A stretch of DNA of 64,000 bases from positions 61,977,118 to 62,041,117 of the forward strand of contig CM049317.1 in assembly GCA_026874595.1 (NCBI GenBank). The letters are read 5' to 3'. The notes below the pieces were generated by a model. It did no database searches. It was not told the origin of the DNA and saw only the letters and a program-made list of their open reading frames with translations. Source of the DNA: Sipunculus nudus (taxonomy: Eukaryota > Annelida > Sipuncula > Golfingiida > Sipunculidae). Both the position numbers and the translations under genes were made by a program. This document shows, in pieces, positions 1-9,591 of the stretch. Positions within the stretch are counted from its first letter, which is position 1. Every line of letters begins with the position of its first letter.

Positions 1-458
1 TTATGCCTTCATAATTGCTTTTTGGCACCATTTTCTGAAGAAATAATGTATTTTTTTGGCATTGCGGGGGTCTAATAATGTCAGAAATGGTGAAACACTG
101 TAGGTAAATTGTGTTTAAATTGGAAAATGGGTCAAAGAAATCTATAAATGACTTTTTTAAAAATAGCAGAATTATACATTTCCGGTGTTGATCGAACGAT
201 ATTCCACTTACTTTTGATATTAATGTTCACTAACCGGGACTGCTGTGTAGCCAGGGGACCCGTCTGTTTCCATATGGGTCATATCAGTGCTTATTTTTAG
301 TAAAATGTTTAATTTCTGTTGTGATTTTACTATAAGCAATGAATAAGCAAAGCATAAAAAAAAGTGTAAGCAAAGGGATTATGCCTGCATAGTTGCTTTT
401 TGGCACCATTTTCTGAAGAAATAATGTATTTTTGGACTTTGCGGGGGTCTAATAATGT

Positions 459-646
459 CAGAAATGGTAAAACATTGTAGGTAAATTGAGTTAAAATTGG
501 AAAATGGGTCCAATAAATCAATAAATGACTTTTTTAAAAATTGCAGAATTTGCAGAAATGGTAAAACACTGTAGATAAATTGTGTTAAAATTGGAAAATG
601 GGTCCAATAAATCAATAAATGACTTTTTTAAAAATTGCAGAATTAT
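459..646. repeat. 94-bp tandem duplication inside type b
   Basis: Two copies at 459-552 and 553-646 each start CAGAAATGGTAAAAC. They differ at a few positions (ACATTGTAGG against ACACTGTAGA, TTGAGTT against TTGTGTT). The joint reads GCAGAATTTGCAGAAATGG. The two source ends share CAGAA, compatible with microhomology-mediated duplication. The same arrangement lies at 35430-35617, 43791-43978, 50645-50832, 56376-56563 and 63230-63417. Confidence 0.93.
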
Positions 647-1181
647 ACATTTGCGGTTTTGATTGAACGATATTGCCCTTACTTTTGATATTAATGTTCA
701 CTAACCGGGACTGCTGTGTAGCCAGGGGACCCGTCTGTTTTCCTATGGGTCATATCAGTGTGTATTTTTAGGAAAATGCTGCATTTCTGTTGTGATTTTG
801 CCGTAAGCAAAAAATAAGCAAAGCATCAACAAAGTGTAAGCAAAGTGATTATGCCTTCATAATTGCTTTTTTTTCACCATTCTCTGAAGAAATAATGTAT
901 TTTTGGACTTTGCGGGGGGGCTTATAATGTCAGAAATGGTAAAACATTGTAGGTAAATTGTGTTAAAATCGGAAAATGGGTCAAAGAAATCAATAAATGA
1001 CTTTTTTTGAAAATTGCAGAATTATACATTACCGGTTTTGATTGAACAATATTGCCCTTACTTTTGATATTAATGTTCACTTACCGGGACTGCTGTGCAG
1101 CCAGGGGACCCGTCTGTATCCATATGGGTCATATCAGTTTGTATTTTTAGGAAAATGCTGCATTTCTGTGGTGATTTTGCC

Positions 1182-1225
1182 GTAAGCAAAGAATAAGCAA
1201 AGCATCAGCAAAGTGTAAGCAAAGG
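1182..1225 (+). repeat. Four tandem 11-bp sub-repeats at the monomer 3' end (example)
   Basis: The 3' end of the monomer is four 11-bp units in a row: GTAAGCAAAGA, ATAAGCAAAGC, ATCAGCAAAGT and GTAAGCAAAGG, all sharing AGCAAAG. The same array, with small changes (AATTAGC for AATAAGC, CAGCAAGG for CAGCAAAG), ends almost every monomer. Type a is the most altered, with an A-run in place of the third unit. The 11-bp spacing is close to one helical turn. Confidence 0.9.
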
Positions 1226-1460
1226 GATTATGCCTTCATAGTTGCTTTTTTTCACCATTTTCTGTAGAAATAATGTATTTTTGGACTTTGCGATGGTCTA
1301 ATAATGTCAGAAATGGTAAAACACTGTAGGTAAATTGTGTTAAAATTGGAAAATGGGTCCAATAAATCAATAAATGACTTTTTTAAAAATTGCAGAATTA
1401 TACATTACCGGTTTTGATTGAACAATATTGCCCTTACTTTTGATATTAATGTTCACTAAC

Positions 1461-1493
1461 CGGGACTGCTGTGTAGCCAGGGGACCCGTCTGT
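1461..1493 (+). other. Near-invariant GC-rich core of the monomer (example)
   Basis: The run from CGGGACTGCTG to GACCCGTCTGT is nearly constant across all 168 monomers although the rest of the monomer is AT-rich and variable. The changes I saw are few: GTAGCGAGG in type e and relatives, TGTTGTG with CCATCTG in types g and l, GGGGAACCG in late type c, GCAGCC near 1098 and GACGGTTG near 37562. The bases just outside it vary by type. A sequence-specific chromatin protein could bind here, but nothing in the window proves it. Confidence 0.7.
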
Positions 1494-1506
1494 CCCCATA
1501 TGGGTC
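1480..1506. other. Two overlapping inverted repeats in the core (example)
   Basis: GGGGAC (1480-1485) pairs with GTCCCC (1492-1497) over a 6-base loop. GACCC (1483-1487) pairs with GGGTC (1502-1506) over a 14-base loop. The two stems share bases, so only one can form at a time. Both are intact in monomers with CCCCATATGGGTC. Monomers with CACCATATGGTTC lose full pairing in both. Type c of units 7-11 (GGGGAACCG) loses the second stem. Confidence 0.65.
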
Positions 1507-4500
1507 ATATCAGTGTGTTTTTTAGGAAAATGCTGCATTTCTTTTAAAATTTTGCCGTAAGCAAAGAATTAGCAAAGCATCAGCAAGGTGTAAGCAAAGG
1601 GATTATGCCTTCATAATTGCTCTTTGGCACCATTTTCTGAAGAAATCATGTATTTTCGGACTTTGCGGGGGTCTAATAATGTCAGAAATGGTAAAACATT
1701 GTAGGTAAATTGTGTTAAAATTGGAAAATGGGTCAAAGAAATCAATAAATGACTTTTTTAAAAATTGCAGAATTATACATTACGGGTTTTGATTGAACGT
1801 TATTGCCCTTACTTTTGATATTAATGTTCACTAACAGGGACTGCTGTGTAGCGAGGGGACCCGTCTGTCCCCATATGGGTCATATCAGTGTGTTTTTTAG
1901 GAAAATGCTGCATTTCTTTTGAGATTTTGCCGTAAGCAAAGAATTAGCAAAGCATCAGCAAGGTGTAAGCAAAGGGATTATGCCTTCATAATTGCTCTTT
2001 GGCACCATTTTCTGAAGAAATAATGTATTTTTGGACTTTGCGGGGGTCTAATAATGTCAGAAATGGTAAAACACTGTAGGTAAATTGTGTTAAAATTGGA
2101 AAATGGGTCCAAGAAATCAATAAATGACTTTTTTAAAAATTGCAGAATTATACATTTTCGGTTTTGATCGAACGATATTGCCCTTACTTTTGATATTAAT
2201 GTTCACTTTCCGGGACTGCTGTGTAGCCAGGGGACCCGTCTGTCACCATATGGTTCTTATCAGTGTGTATTTTTAGGAAAATGCTGCATTTCTGTTGTGA
2301 TTTTGCCGTAAGCAAAGAATTAGCAAAGCATCAGCAAAGTTTAAGCAAAGGGAATAGGCCTTCATAGGTGCTTTTTTTCACCATTTTCTGAAGAAATCAT
2401 GTATTTTCGGACTTTGCGGGGGTCTAATAATGTCAGAAATGGTAAAACACTGTAGGTAAATTGTGTTAAAATTGGAAAATGGGTCCAATAAATCAATAAA
2501 TGACTTTTTTAAAAATAGCAGAATTATACATTATCGGTTTTGATCGAACGATATTGCCCTTACTTTTGATATTAATGTTCACTATGCGGGACTGCTGTGT
2601 AGCCAGGGGACCCGTCTGTCACCATTTGGTTCTTATCAGTGTGTATTTTTAGGAAAATGCTGCATTTCTGTTGTGATTTTGCCGTATGCAAAGAATTAGC
2701 AAAGCATCAGCAAAGTGTAAGCAAAGGGATTATGCTTTCATAGTTGCTTTTTTCACCATTTTCTGAAGAAATCATGTATTTTTGGACTTTGCGGGGGTCT
2801 AATAATGTCAGAAATAGTAAAACACTGTAGGTAAATTGTGTTAAAATTGGAAAATGGGTCCAATAAATCAATAAATGACTTTTTAAAAATAGCAGAATTA
2901 TACATTATCGGTTTTGATCGAACGATATTGCCCTCATTTTTGATATTAATGTTCACTATGCGGGACTGCTGTGTAGCCAGGGGACCCGTCTGTCAACATA
3001 TGCTTCTTATCAGTGTGTATTTTTAGGAAAATGCTGCATTTCTGTTGTGATTTTGCCGTAAGCAAAGAATAAGCAAAGCATCAGCAAAGTGTAAGCAAAG
3101 GGATTATGCCTTCATAATTGCTTTTCGGCACCATTTTCTGAAAAAATAATGTATTTTTCGGCTTTGCGGGGGTCTAATAATGTCAGAAATGGTAAAACAC
3201 TGTAGGTAAATTCTGTTAAAATTAGAAAATGGGTCCCAGGAATCAATAAATGACTTTTTTATAGTAGCAGAATTATACATTTATGGTTTTCATTGAACGA
3301 TATTGCTCTTACTTTTGATATTAATGTTCACTAACCGGGACTGCTGTGTAGCCAGGGGACCCGTCTGTCACCATATGGTTCTTATCAGTGTGTATTTATA
3401 GGAAAATGCTGCATTTCTGTTGTGATTTTGCCGTAAGCAAAGAATTAGCAAAGCATCAGCAAGGTGTAAGCAAAGGTATTATGCCTTCATAATTGCTTTT
3501 TGGCACCATTTTCTGAAGAAATAATGTATTTTTGGACTTTGTGGGGGTCTTATAATATCAGAAATGGTAAAACATTGTAAGTTAATCGTGTTAAAATGGA
3601 AGATGGGTCCAAGAAATCAATAAATGACTTTTTTTAAAAATAGAAGAATTATACATTTGCGGTTTTGATTGAACGATATTGGCCTTACTTTTGATATTAA
3701 TGTTCACTATCCGGGACTGCTGTGTAGCCAGGGGACCCGTCTGTCACCATATGGTTCATATCAGTGTGCATTTTTAGGAAAATGCTGCATTTCTGTTGTG
3801 ATTTTGCTGTAAGCAAAGAATAAGCAAAGCATCAGCAAAGTGTAAGCAAAGGGATTATGCCTACATAGTTGCTTTTTTTCACCATTTTCTGAAGAAATCA
3901 TGTATTTTTGGACTTTGCGGGGGTCTAATAATGTCAGAAATGGTAAAACATTGTAGGTAAATTGTGTTAAAATTGGAAAATGGGTCCAATAAATCAATAA
4001 ATGACTTTTTTAAAAATAGCAGAATTATACATTATCGGTTTTGATCGAACGATATTGCCCTTACTTTTGATATTAATGTTCACTATGCGGGACTGCTGTG
4101 TAGCCAGGGGACCCGTCTGTCACCATTTGGTTCTTATCAGTGTGTATTTTTAGGAAAATGCTGCATTTCTGTTGTGATTTTGCCGTATGCAAAGAATTAG
4201 CAAAGCATCAGCAAAGTGTAAGCAAAGGGATTATGCTTTCATAGTTGCTTTTTTCACCATTTTCTGAAGAAATCATGTATTTTTGGACTTTGCGGGGGTC
4301 TAATAATGTCAGAAATGGTAAAACACTGTAGGTAAATTCTGTTAAAATTAGAAAATGGGTCCCAGGAATCAATAAATGACTTTTTTATAGTAGCAGAATT
4401 ATACATTTATGGTTTTCATTGAACGATATTGCTCTTACTTTTGATATTAATGTTCACTAACCGGGACTGCTGTGTAGCCAGGGGACCCGTCTGTCACCAT

Positions 4501-6562
4501 ATGGTTCTTATCAGTGTGTATTTATAGGAAAATGCTGCATTTCTGTTGTGATTTTGCCGTAAGCAAAGAATTAGCAAAGCATCAGCAAGGTGTAAGCAAA
4601 GGGATTATGCCTTCATAATTGCTCTTTGGCACCATTTTCTGAAGAAATCATGTATTTTTGGACTTTGCGGGGGTCTAATAATGTCAGAAATGGTAAAACA
4701 CTGTAGGTAAATTGTGTTAAAATTGGAAAATGGGTCCAAGAAATCAATAAATGACTTTTTTAAAAATTGCAGAATTATACATTATCGGTTTTGATCGAAC
4801 GATATTGCCCTTACTTTTGATATTAATGTTCACTTTCCGGGACTGCTGTGTAGCCAGGGGACCCGTCTGTCACCATATGGTTCTTATCAGTGTGTATTTT
4901 TAGGAAAATGCTGCATTTCTGTTGTGATTTTGCCGTAAGCAAAGAATTAGCAAAGCATCAGCAAAGTGTAAGCAAAGGGATTATGCCTTCATAGTTGCTT
5001 TTTTTCACCATTTTCTGAAGAAATTATGTATTTTCGGACTTTGCGGGGGTCTAATAATGTCAGAAATGGTAAAACATTGTAGGTAAATTGTGTTAAAATT
5101 GGAAAATGGGTCAATAAATCAATAAATGACTTTTTTAAAAATTGCAGAATTATACATTACCGGTTTTGATTGAACAATATTGCCCTTACTTTTGATATTA
5201 ATGTTCACTAACCGGGACTGCTGTGTAGCGAGGGGACCCGTCTGTCCCCATATGGGTCATATCAGTGTGTTTTTTAGGAAAATGCTGCATTTCTGTTGTG
5301 ATTTTGCCGTAAGCAGAGAATTAGCAAAGCATCAGCAAGGTGTAAGCAAAGGGATTATGCCTTCATAATTGCTCTTTGGCACCATTTTCTGAAGAAATAA
5401 TGTATTTTTGGACTTTGCAGGGGTCTAGTAATGTCTGAAATGGTGAAACACTGTAGGTAAATTGTGTTAAAATTGGAAAATGGGTCAAAGAAATCAATAA
5501 ATGACTTTTTTAAAAATAGCAGAATTATACATTTCCGGTTTTGATCGAACGATATTGCCCTTTCTTTTGATATTAATGTTCACTAACCGGGACTGCTGTG
5601 TAGCCAGGGGACCCGTCTGTCTCCATATGGGTCATATCAGTGTGTATTTTTAGGAAAATGCTGCATTTCTGTTGTGATTTTGCCGTAAGCAAAGAATAAG
5701 CAAAGCATTAGCAAAGTGTAAGCAAAGGGATTATGCTTTCATGATTGCTTTTTGGCACAATTTTCTGAAGAAATAATGTATTGTTGGACTTTGCTATGGT
5801 CTAATAATGTCAGAAATGGTAAAACACTGTAGGTAAATTGTGTTAAAATTGGAAAATGGGTCCCAGGAAACAATAAATGACTTTTTTATAGTAGCAGAAT
5901 TATATATTTGTGGTTTGATTGCACGATATTGCCCTTACTTTTGATATTAATGTTCACTAACCGGGACTGCTGTGTAGCCAGGGGACCCGTCTGTCCCCAT
6001 ATGGGTCATATCAGTGTGTATTTTTAGGAAAATGCTGCATTTCTGTTGTGATTTTGCCGTAAGCAAAGAATAAGCAAAGCATCAGCAAAGTGTAAGCAAA
6101 GGGATTATGCCTTCATAATTGCTTTTTGGCACCATTTTCTGAAGAAATAATGTATTTTTTTGGCATTGCGGGGGTCTAATAATGTCAGAAATGGTGAAAC
6201 ACTGTAGGTAAATTGTGTTTAAATTGGAAAATGGGTCAAATAAATCTATAAATGACTTTTTTAAAAATAGCAGAATTATACATTTCCGGTTTTGATCGAA
6301 CGATATTCCACTTACTTTTGATATTAATGTTCACTAACCGGGACTGCTGTGTAGCCAGGGGACCCGTCTGTTTCCATATGGGTCATATCAGTGCTTATTT
6401 TTAGTAAAATGTTTAATTTCTGTTGTGATTTTACTATAAGCAAAGAATAAGCAAAGCATAAAAAAAAGTGTAAGCAAAGGGATTATGCCTGCATAGTTGC
6501 TTTTTGGCACCATTTTCTGAAGAAATAATGTATTTTTGGACTTTGCGGGGGTCTAATAATGT

Positions 6563-6756
6563 CAGAAATGGTAAAACATTGTAGGTAAATTGAGTTAAAA
6601 TTGGAAAATGGGTCCAATAAATCAATAAATGACTTTGACTTTTTTAAAAATTGCAGAATTTGCAGAAATGGTAAAACACTGTAGATAAATTGTGTTAAAA
6701 TTGAAAAATGGGTCCAATAAATCAATAAATGACTTTTTTAAAAATTGCAGAATTAT
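6563..6756. repeat. 94-bp tandem duplication with extra 6-bp GACTTT repeat
   Basis: This is the duplication at 459-646 plus one extra GACTTT (6631-6640 reads GACTTTGACT), making type b 476 bp. The second copy also has TTGAAAAATGG where the 470-bp form has TTGGAAAATGG. The same form lies at 19817-20010 and 22176-22369, only in the 15,613-bp super-repeat zone. Confidence 0.92.
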
Positions 6757-7713
6757 ACATTTGCGGTTTTGATTGAACGATATTGCCCTTACTTTTGATA
6801 TTAATGTTCACTAACCGGGACTGCTGTGTAGCCAGGGGACCCGTCTGTTTTCCTATGGGTCATATCAGTGTGTATTTTTAGGAAAATGCTGCATTTCTGT
6901 TGTGATTTTGCCGTAAGCAAAAAATAAGCAAAGCATAAACAAAGTGTAAGCAAAGTAATTATGCCTTCATAATTGCTTTTTTTTCACCATTCTCTGAAGA
7001 AATAATGTATTTTTGGACTTTGCGGGGGGGCTTATAATGTCAGAAATGGTAAAACATTGTAGGTAAATTGTGTTAAAATTGGAAAATGGGTCAAAGAAAT
7101 CAATAAATGACTTTTTTTGAAAATTGCAGAATTATACATTACCGGTTTTGATTGAACAATATTGCCCTTACTTTTGATATTAATGTTCACTTACCGGGAC
7201 TGCTGTGTAGCCAGGGGACCCGTCTGTATCCATATGGGTCATATCAGTTTGTATTTTTAGGAAAATGCTGCATTTCTGTTGTGATTTTGCCGTAAGCAAA
7301 GAATTAGCAAAGCATCAGCAAGGTGTAAGCAAAGGGATTATGCCTTCATAATTGCTTTTTGGCACCATTTTCTGAAGAAATAATGTATTTTTGGACTTTG
7401 CGCGGGTCTTATAATGTCAGAAATGGTAAAACATTGTAAGTAAATTGTGTTAAAATTGGAAAATGGGTCCAAGAAATCAATAAATGACTTTTTTAAAAAT
7501 AGAAGAATTATACATTATCGGTTTTGATCGAACGATATTGCCCTTACTTTTGATATTAATGTTCACTAAACGGGACTGCTGTGTAGCCAGGGGACCCGTC
7601 TGTCCCCATATGGGTCATATTAGTGTGTATTTTTAGGAAAATGCTGCATTTCTGTTGTGATTTTGCCGTAAGCAAAGAATAAGCAAAGCATCAGCAAAGT
7701 GTAAGCAAAGGGA

Positions 7714-8089
7714 TTATGCCTTCATAGTTGCTTTTTTTCACCATTTTCTGTAGAAATGATGTATTTTTGGACTTTGCGATGGTCTAATAATGTCAGAAAT
7801 GGTAAAACACTGTAGGTAAATTGTGTTAAAATTGGAAAATGGGTCCAATAAATCAATAAATGACTTTTTTAAAAATTGCAGAATTATACATTACCGGTTT
7901 TGATTGAACAATATTGCCCTTACTTTTGATATTAATGTTCACTAACCGGGACTGCTGTGTAGCGAGGGGACCCGTCTGTCCCCATATGGGTCATATCAGT
8001 GTGTTTTTTTAGGAAAATGCTGCATTTCTTTTGAGATTTTGCCGTAAGCAAAGAATTAGCAAAGCATCAGCAAGGTGTAAGCAAAGGGA
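7714..8089. repeat. GCGATGG-type monomer fused to an e-type 3' end
   Basis: The 5' half (TTTTCTGTAGAAATGATG, TTTGCGATGGTCT) matches the monomer at 1228. The 3' half (GTAGCGAGGGG, TTCTTTTGAGATTTTG) matches type e. Unit 1 has these as two neighbouring monomers (1228 and 1603), so this monomer is the single-monomer product of a collapse. Related copies: 14854, 23327, 30467, 38829. Confidence 0.85.
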
Positions 8090-9217
8090 TTATGCCTTCA
8101 TAATTGCTCTTTGGCACCATTTTCTGAAGAAATAATGTATTTTTGGACTTTGCGGGGGTCTAATAATGTCAGAAATGGTAAAACACTGTAGGTAAATTGT
8201 GTTAAAATTGGAAAATGGGTCAAAGAAATCAATAAATGACTTTTTTAAAAATTGCAGAATTATACATTTTCGGTTTTGATCGATCGATATTGCCCTTACT
8301 TTTGATATTAATGTTCACTTTCCGGGACTGCTGTGTAGCCAGGGGACCCGTCTGTCACCATATGGTTCTTATCAGTGTGTATTTTTAGGAAAATGCTGCA
8401 TTTCTGTTGTGATTTTGCCGTAAGCAAAGAATTAGCAAAGCATCAGCAAAGTGTAAGCAAAGGGATTATGCCTTCATAGTTGCTTTTTTTCACCATTTTC
8501 TGAAGAAATCATGTATTTTCGGACTTTGCGGGGGTCTAATAATGTCAGAAATGGTAAAACACTGTAGGTAAATTGTGTTAAAATTGGAAAATGGGTCCAA
8601 GAAATCAATAAATGACTTTTTTAAAAATTGCAGAATTATACATTATCGGTTTTGATCGAACGATATTGCCCTTACTTTTGATATTAATGTTCACTTTCCG
8701 GGACTGTTGTGTAGCCAAGGGACCCATCTGTCACCATATGGTTCTTATCAGTGTGTATTTTTAGGAAAATGCTGCATTTCTGTTGTGATTTTGCTGTAAG
8801 CAAAGAATAAGCAAAGCATCAGCAAAGTGTAAGCAAAGGGATTATGCCTACATAGTTGCTTTTTTTCACCATTTTCTGAAGAAATCATGTATTTTTGGAC
8901 TTTGCGGGGGTCTAATAATGTCAGAAATGGTAAAACAATGTAGGTAAATTGTGTTAAAATTGGAAAATGGGTCCAATAAATCAATAAATGACTTTTTTAA
9001 AAATAGCAGAATTATACATTATCGGTTTTGATCGAACGATATTGCCCTTACTTTTGATATTAATGTTCACTATGCGGGACTGCTGTGTAGCCAGGGGACC
9101 CGTCTGTCACCATTTGGTTCTTATCAGTGTGTATTTTTAGGAAAATGCTGCATTTCTGTTGTGATTTTGCCGTATGCAAAGAATTAGCAAAGCATCAGCA
9201 AAGTGTAAGCAAAGGGA

Positions 9218-9591
9218 TTATGCTTTCATAGTTGCTTTTTTCACCATTTTCTAAAGGAATCATGTATTTTTGGACTTTGCGGGGGTCTAATAATGTCAGA
9301 AATAGTAAAACACTGTAGGTAAATTGTGTTAAAATTGGAAAATGGGTCCAATAAATCAATAAATGACTTTTTAAAAATAGCAGAATTATACATTATCGGT
9401 TTTGATCGAACGATATTGCCCTCATTTTTGATATTAATGTTCACTATGCGGGACTGCTGTGTAGCCAGGGGACCCGTCTGTCACCATATGCTTCTTATCA
9501 GTGTGTATTTTTAGGAAAATGCTGCATTTCTGTTGTGATTTTGCCGTAAGCAAAGAATAAGCAAAGCATCAGCAAAGTGTAAGCAAAGGGA
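9218..9591. repeat. Unfused j-like monomer (374 bp)
   Basis: It shares TTATGCTTTCATAG, GAAATAGTAAAAC and CCCTCATTTTTGATATT with type j, but after the core continues CACCATATGCTTCTTATCAG and does not switch to the e-like end. It is the likely parent of the 5' half of j. Copies: 2730 and 24831. The copies at 9218 and 24831 share CTAAAGGAATC. Confidence 0.88.

Larger units (their letters stand above)
1..6104. repeat. HOR unit 1, 16 monomers, 6104 bp
   Basis: Monomers start at 1, 379, 849, 1228, 1603, 1978, 2354, 2730, 3104, 3479, 3855, 4231, 4605, 4981, 5355 and 5731. The type order resembles later units only in part. Monomers 1228 and 2354 combine type halves that other units separate or combine differently. 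This unit has many private variants: GCAATGAATAAGC near 330, GCAGCCAGGGG near 1098, CTAACAGGG near 1832, GGGAATAGGCC near 2351, GTCAACATATGC near 2993 and CCCTTTCTTTTG near 5558. It has the 470-bp form of type b. It is the least homogenised unit here. The window edge hides whether position 1 is a true HOR boundary. Confidence 0.9.

Noticed and set aside
1452-1464. CENP-B box
   Set aside because: TTCACTAACCGGG resembles the start (TTCG) and end (CGGG) of the mammalian CENP-B box, but the spacing is two bases short, the G of TTCG is missing, and three of the intervening bases are the most variable in the monomer.
1461-1506. tRNA- or SINE-like element in the GC-rich core
   Set aside because: No B-box (GGTTCGANNCC) or cloverleaf pairing is visible, and the core is embedded in the satellite without target-site duplications or an A-rich tail.
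1348-1532. Monomer as a dimer of ~188-bp halves
   Set aside because: The shared GGAAAATG at 1348 and 1525 is 177 bp apart and its flanks do not align. I could not find a consistent half-monomer alignment by eye.
2838-3026. Plus-strand short frames through the core (encoding a CCVARGPVC stretch)
   Set aside because: The cysteine-rich stretch is simply the translated GC core present in every monomer. The 376-bp period breaks the frame each time, and there is no ribosome-binding or promoter context.
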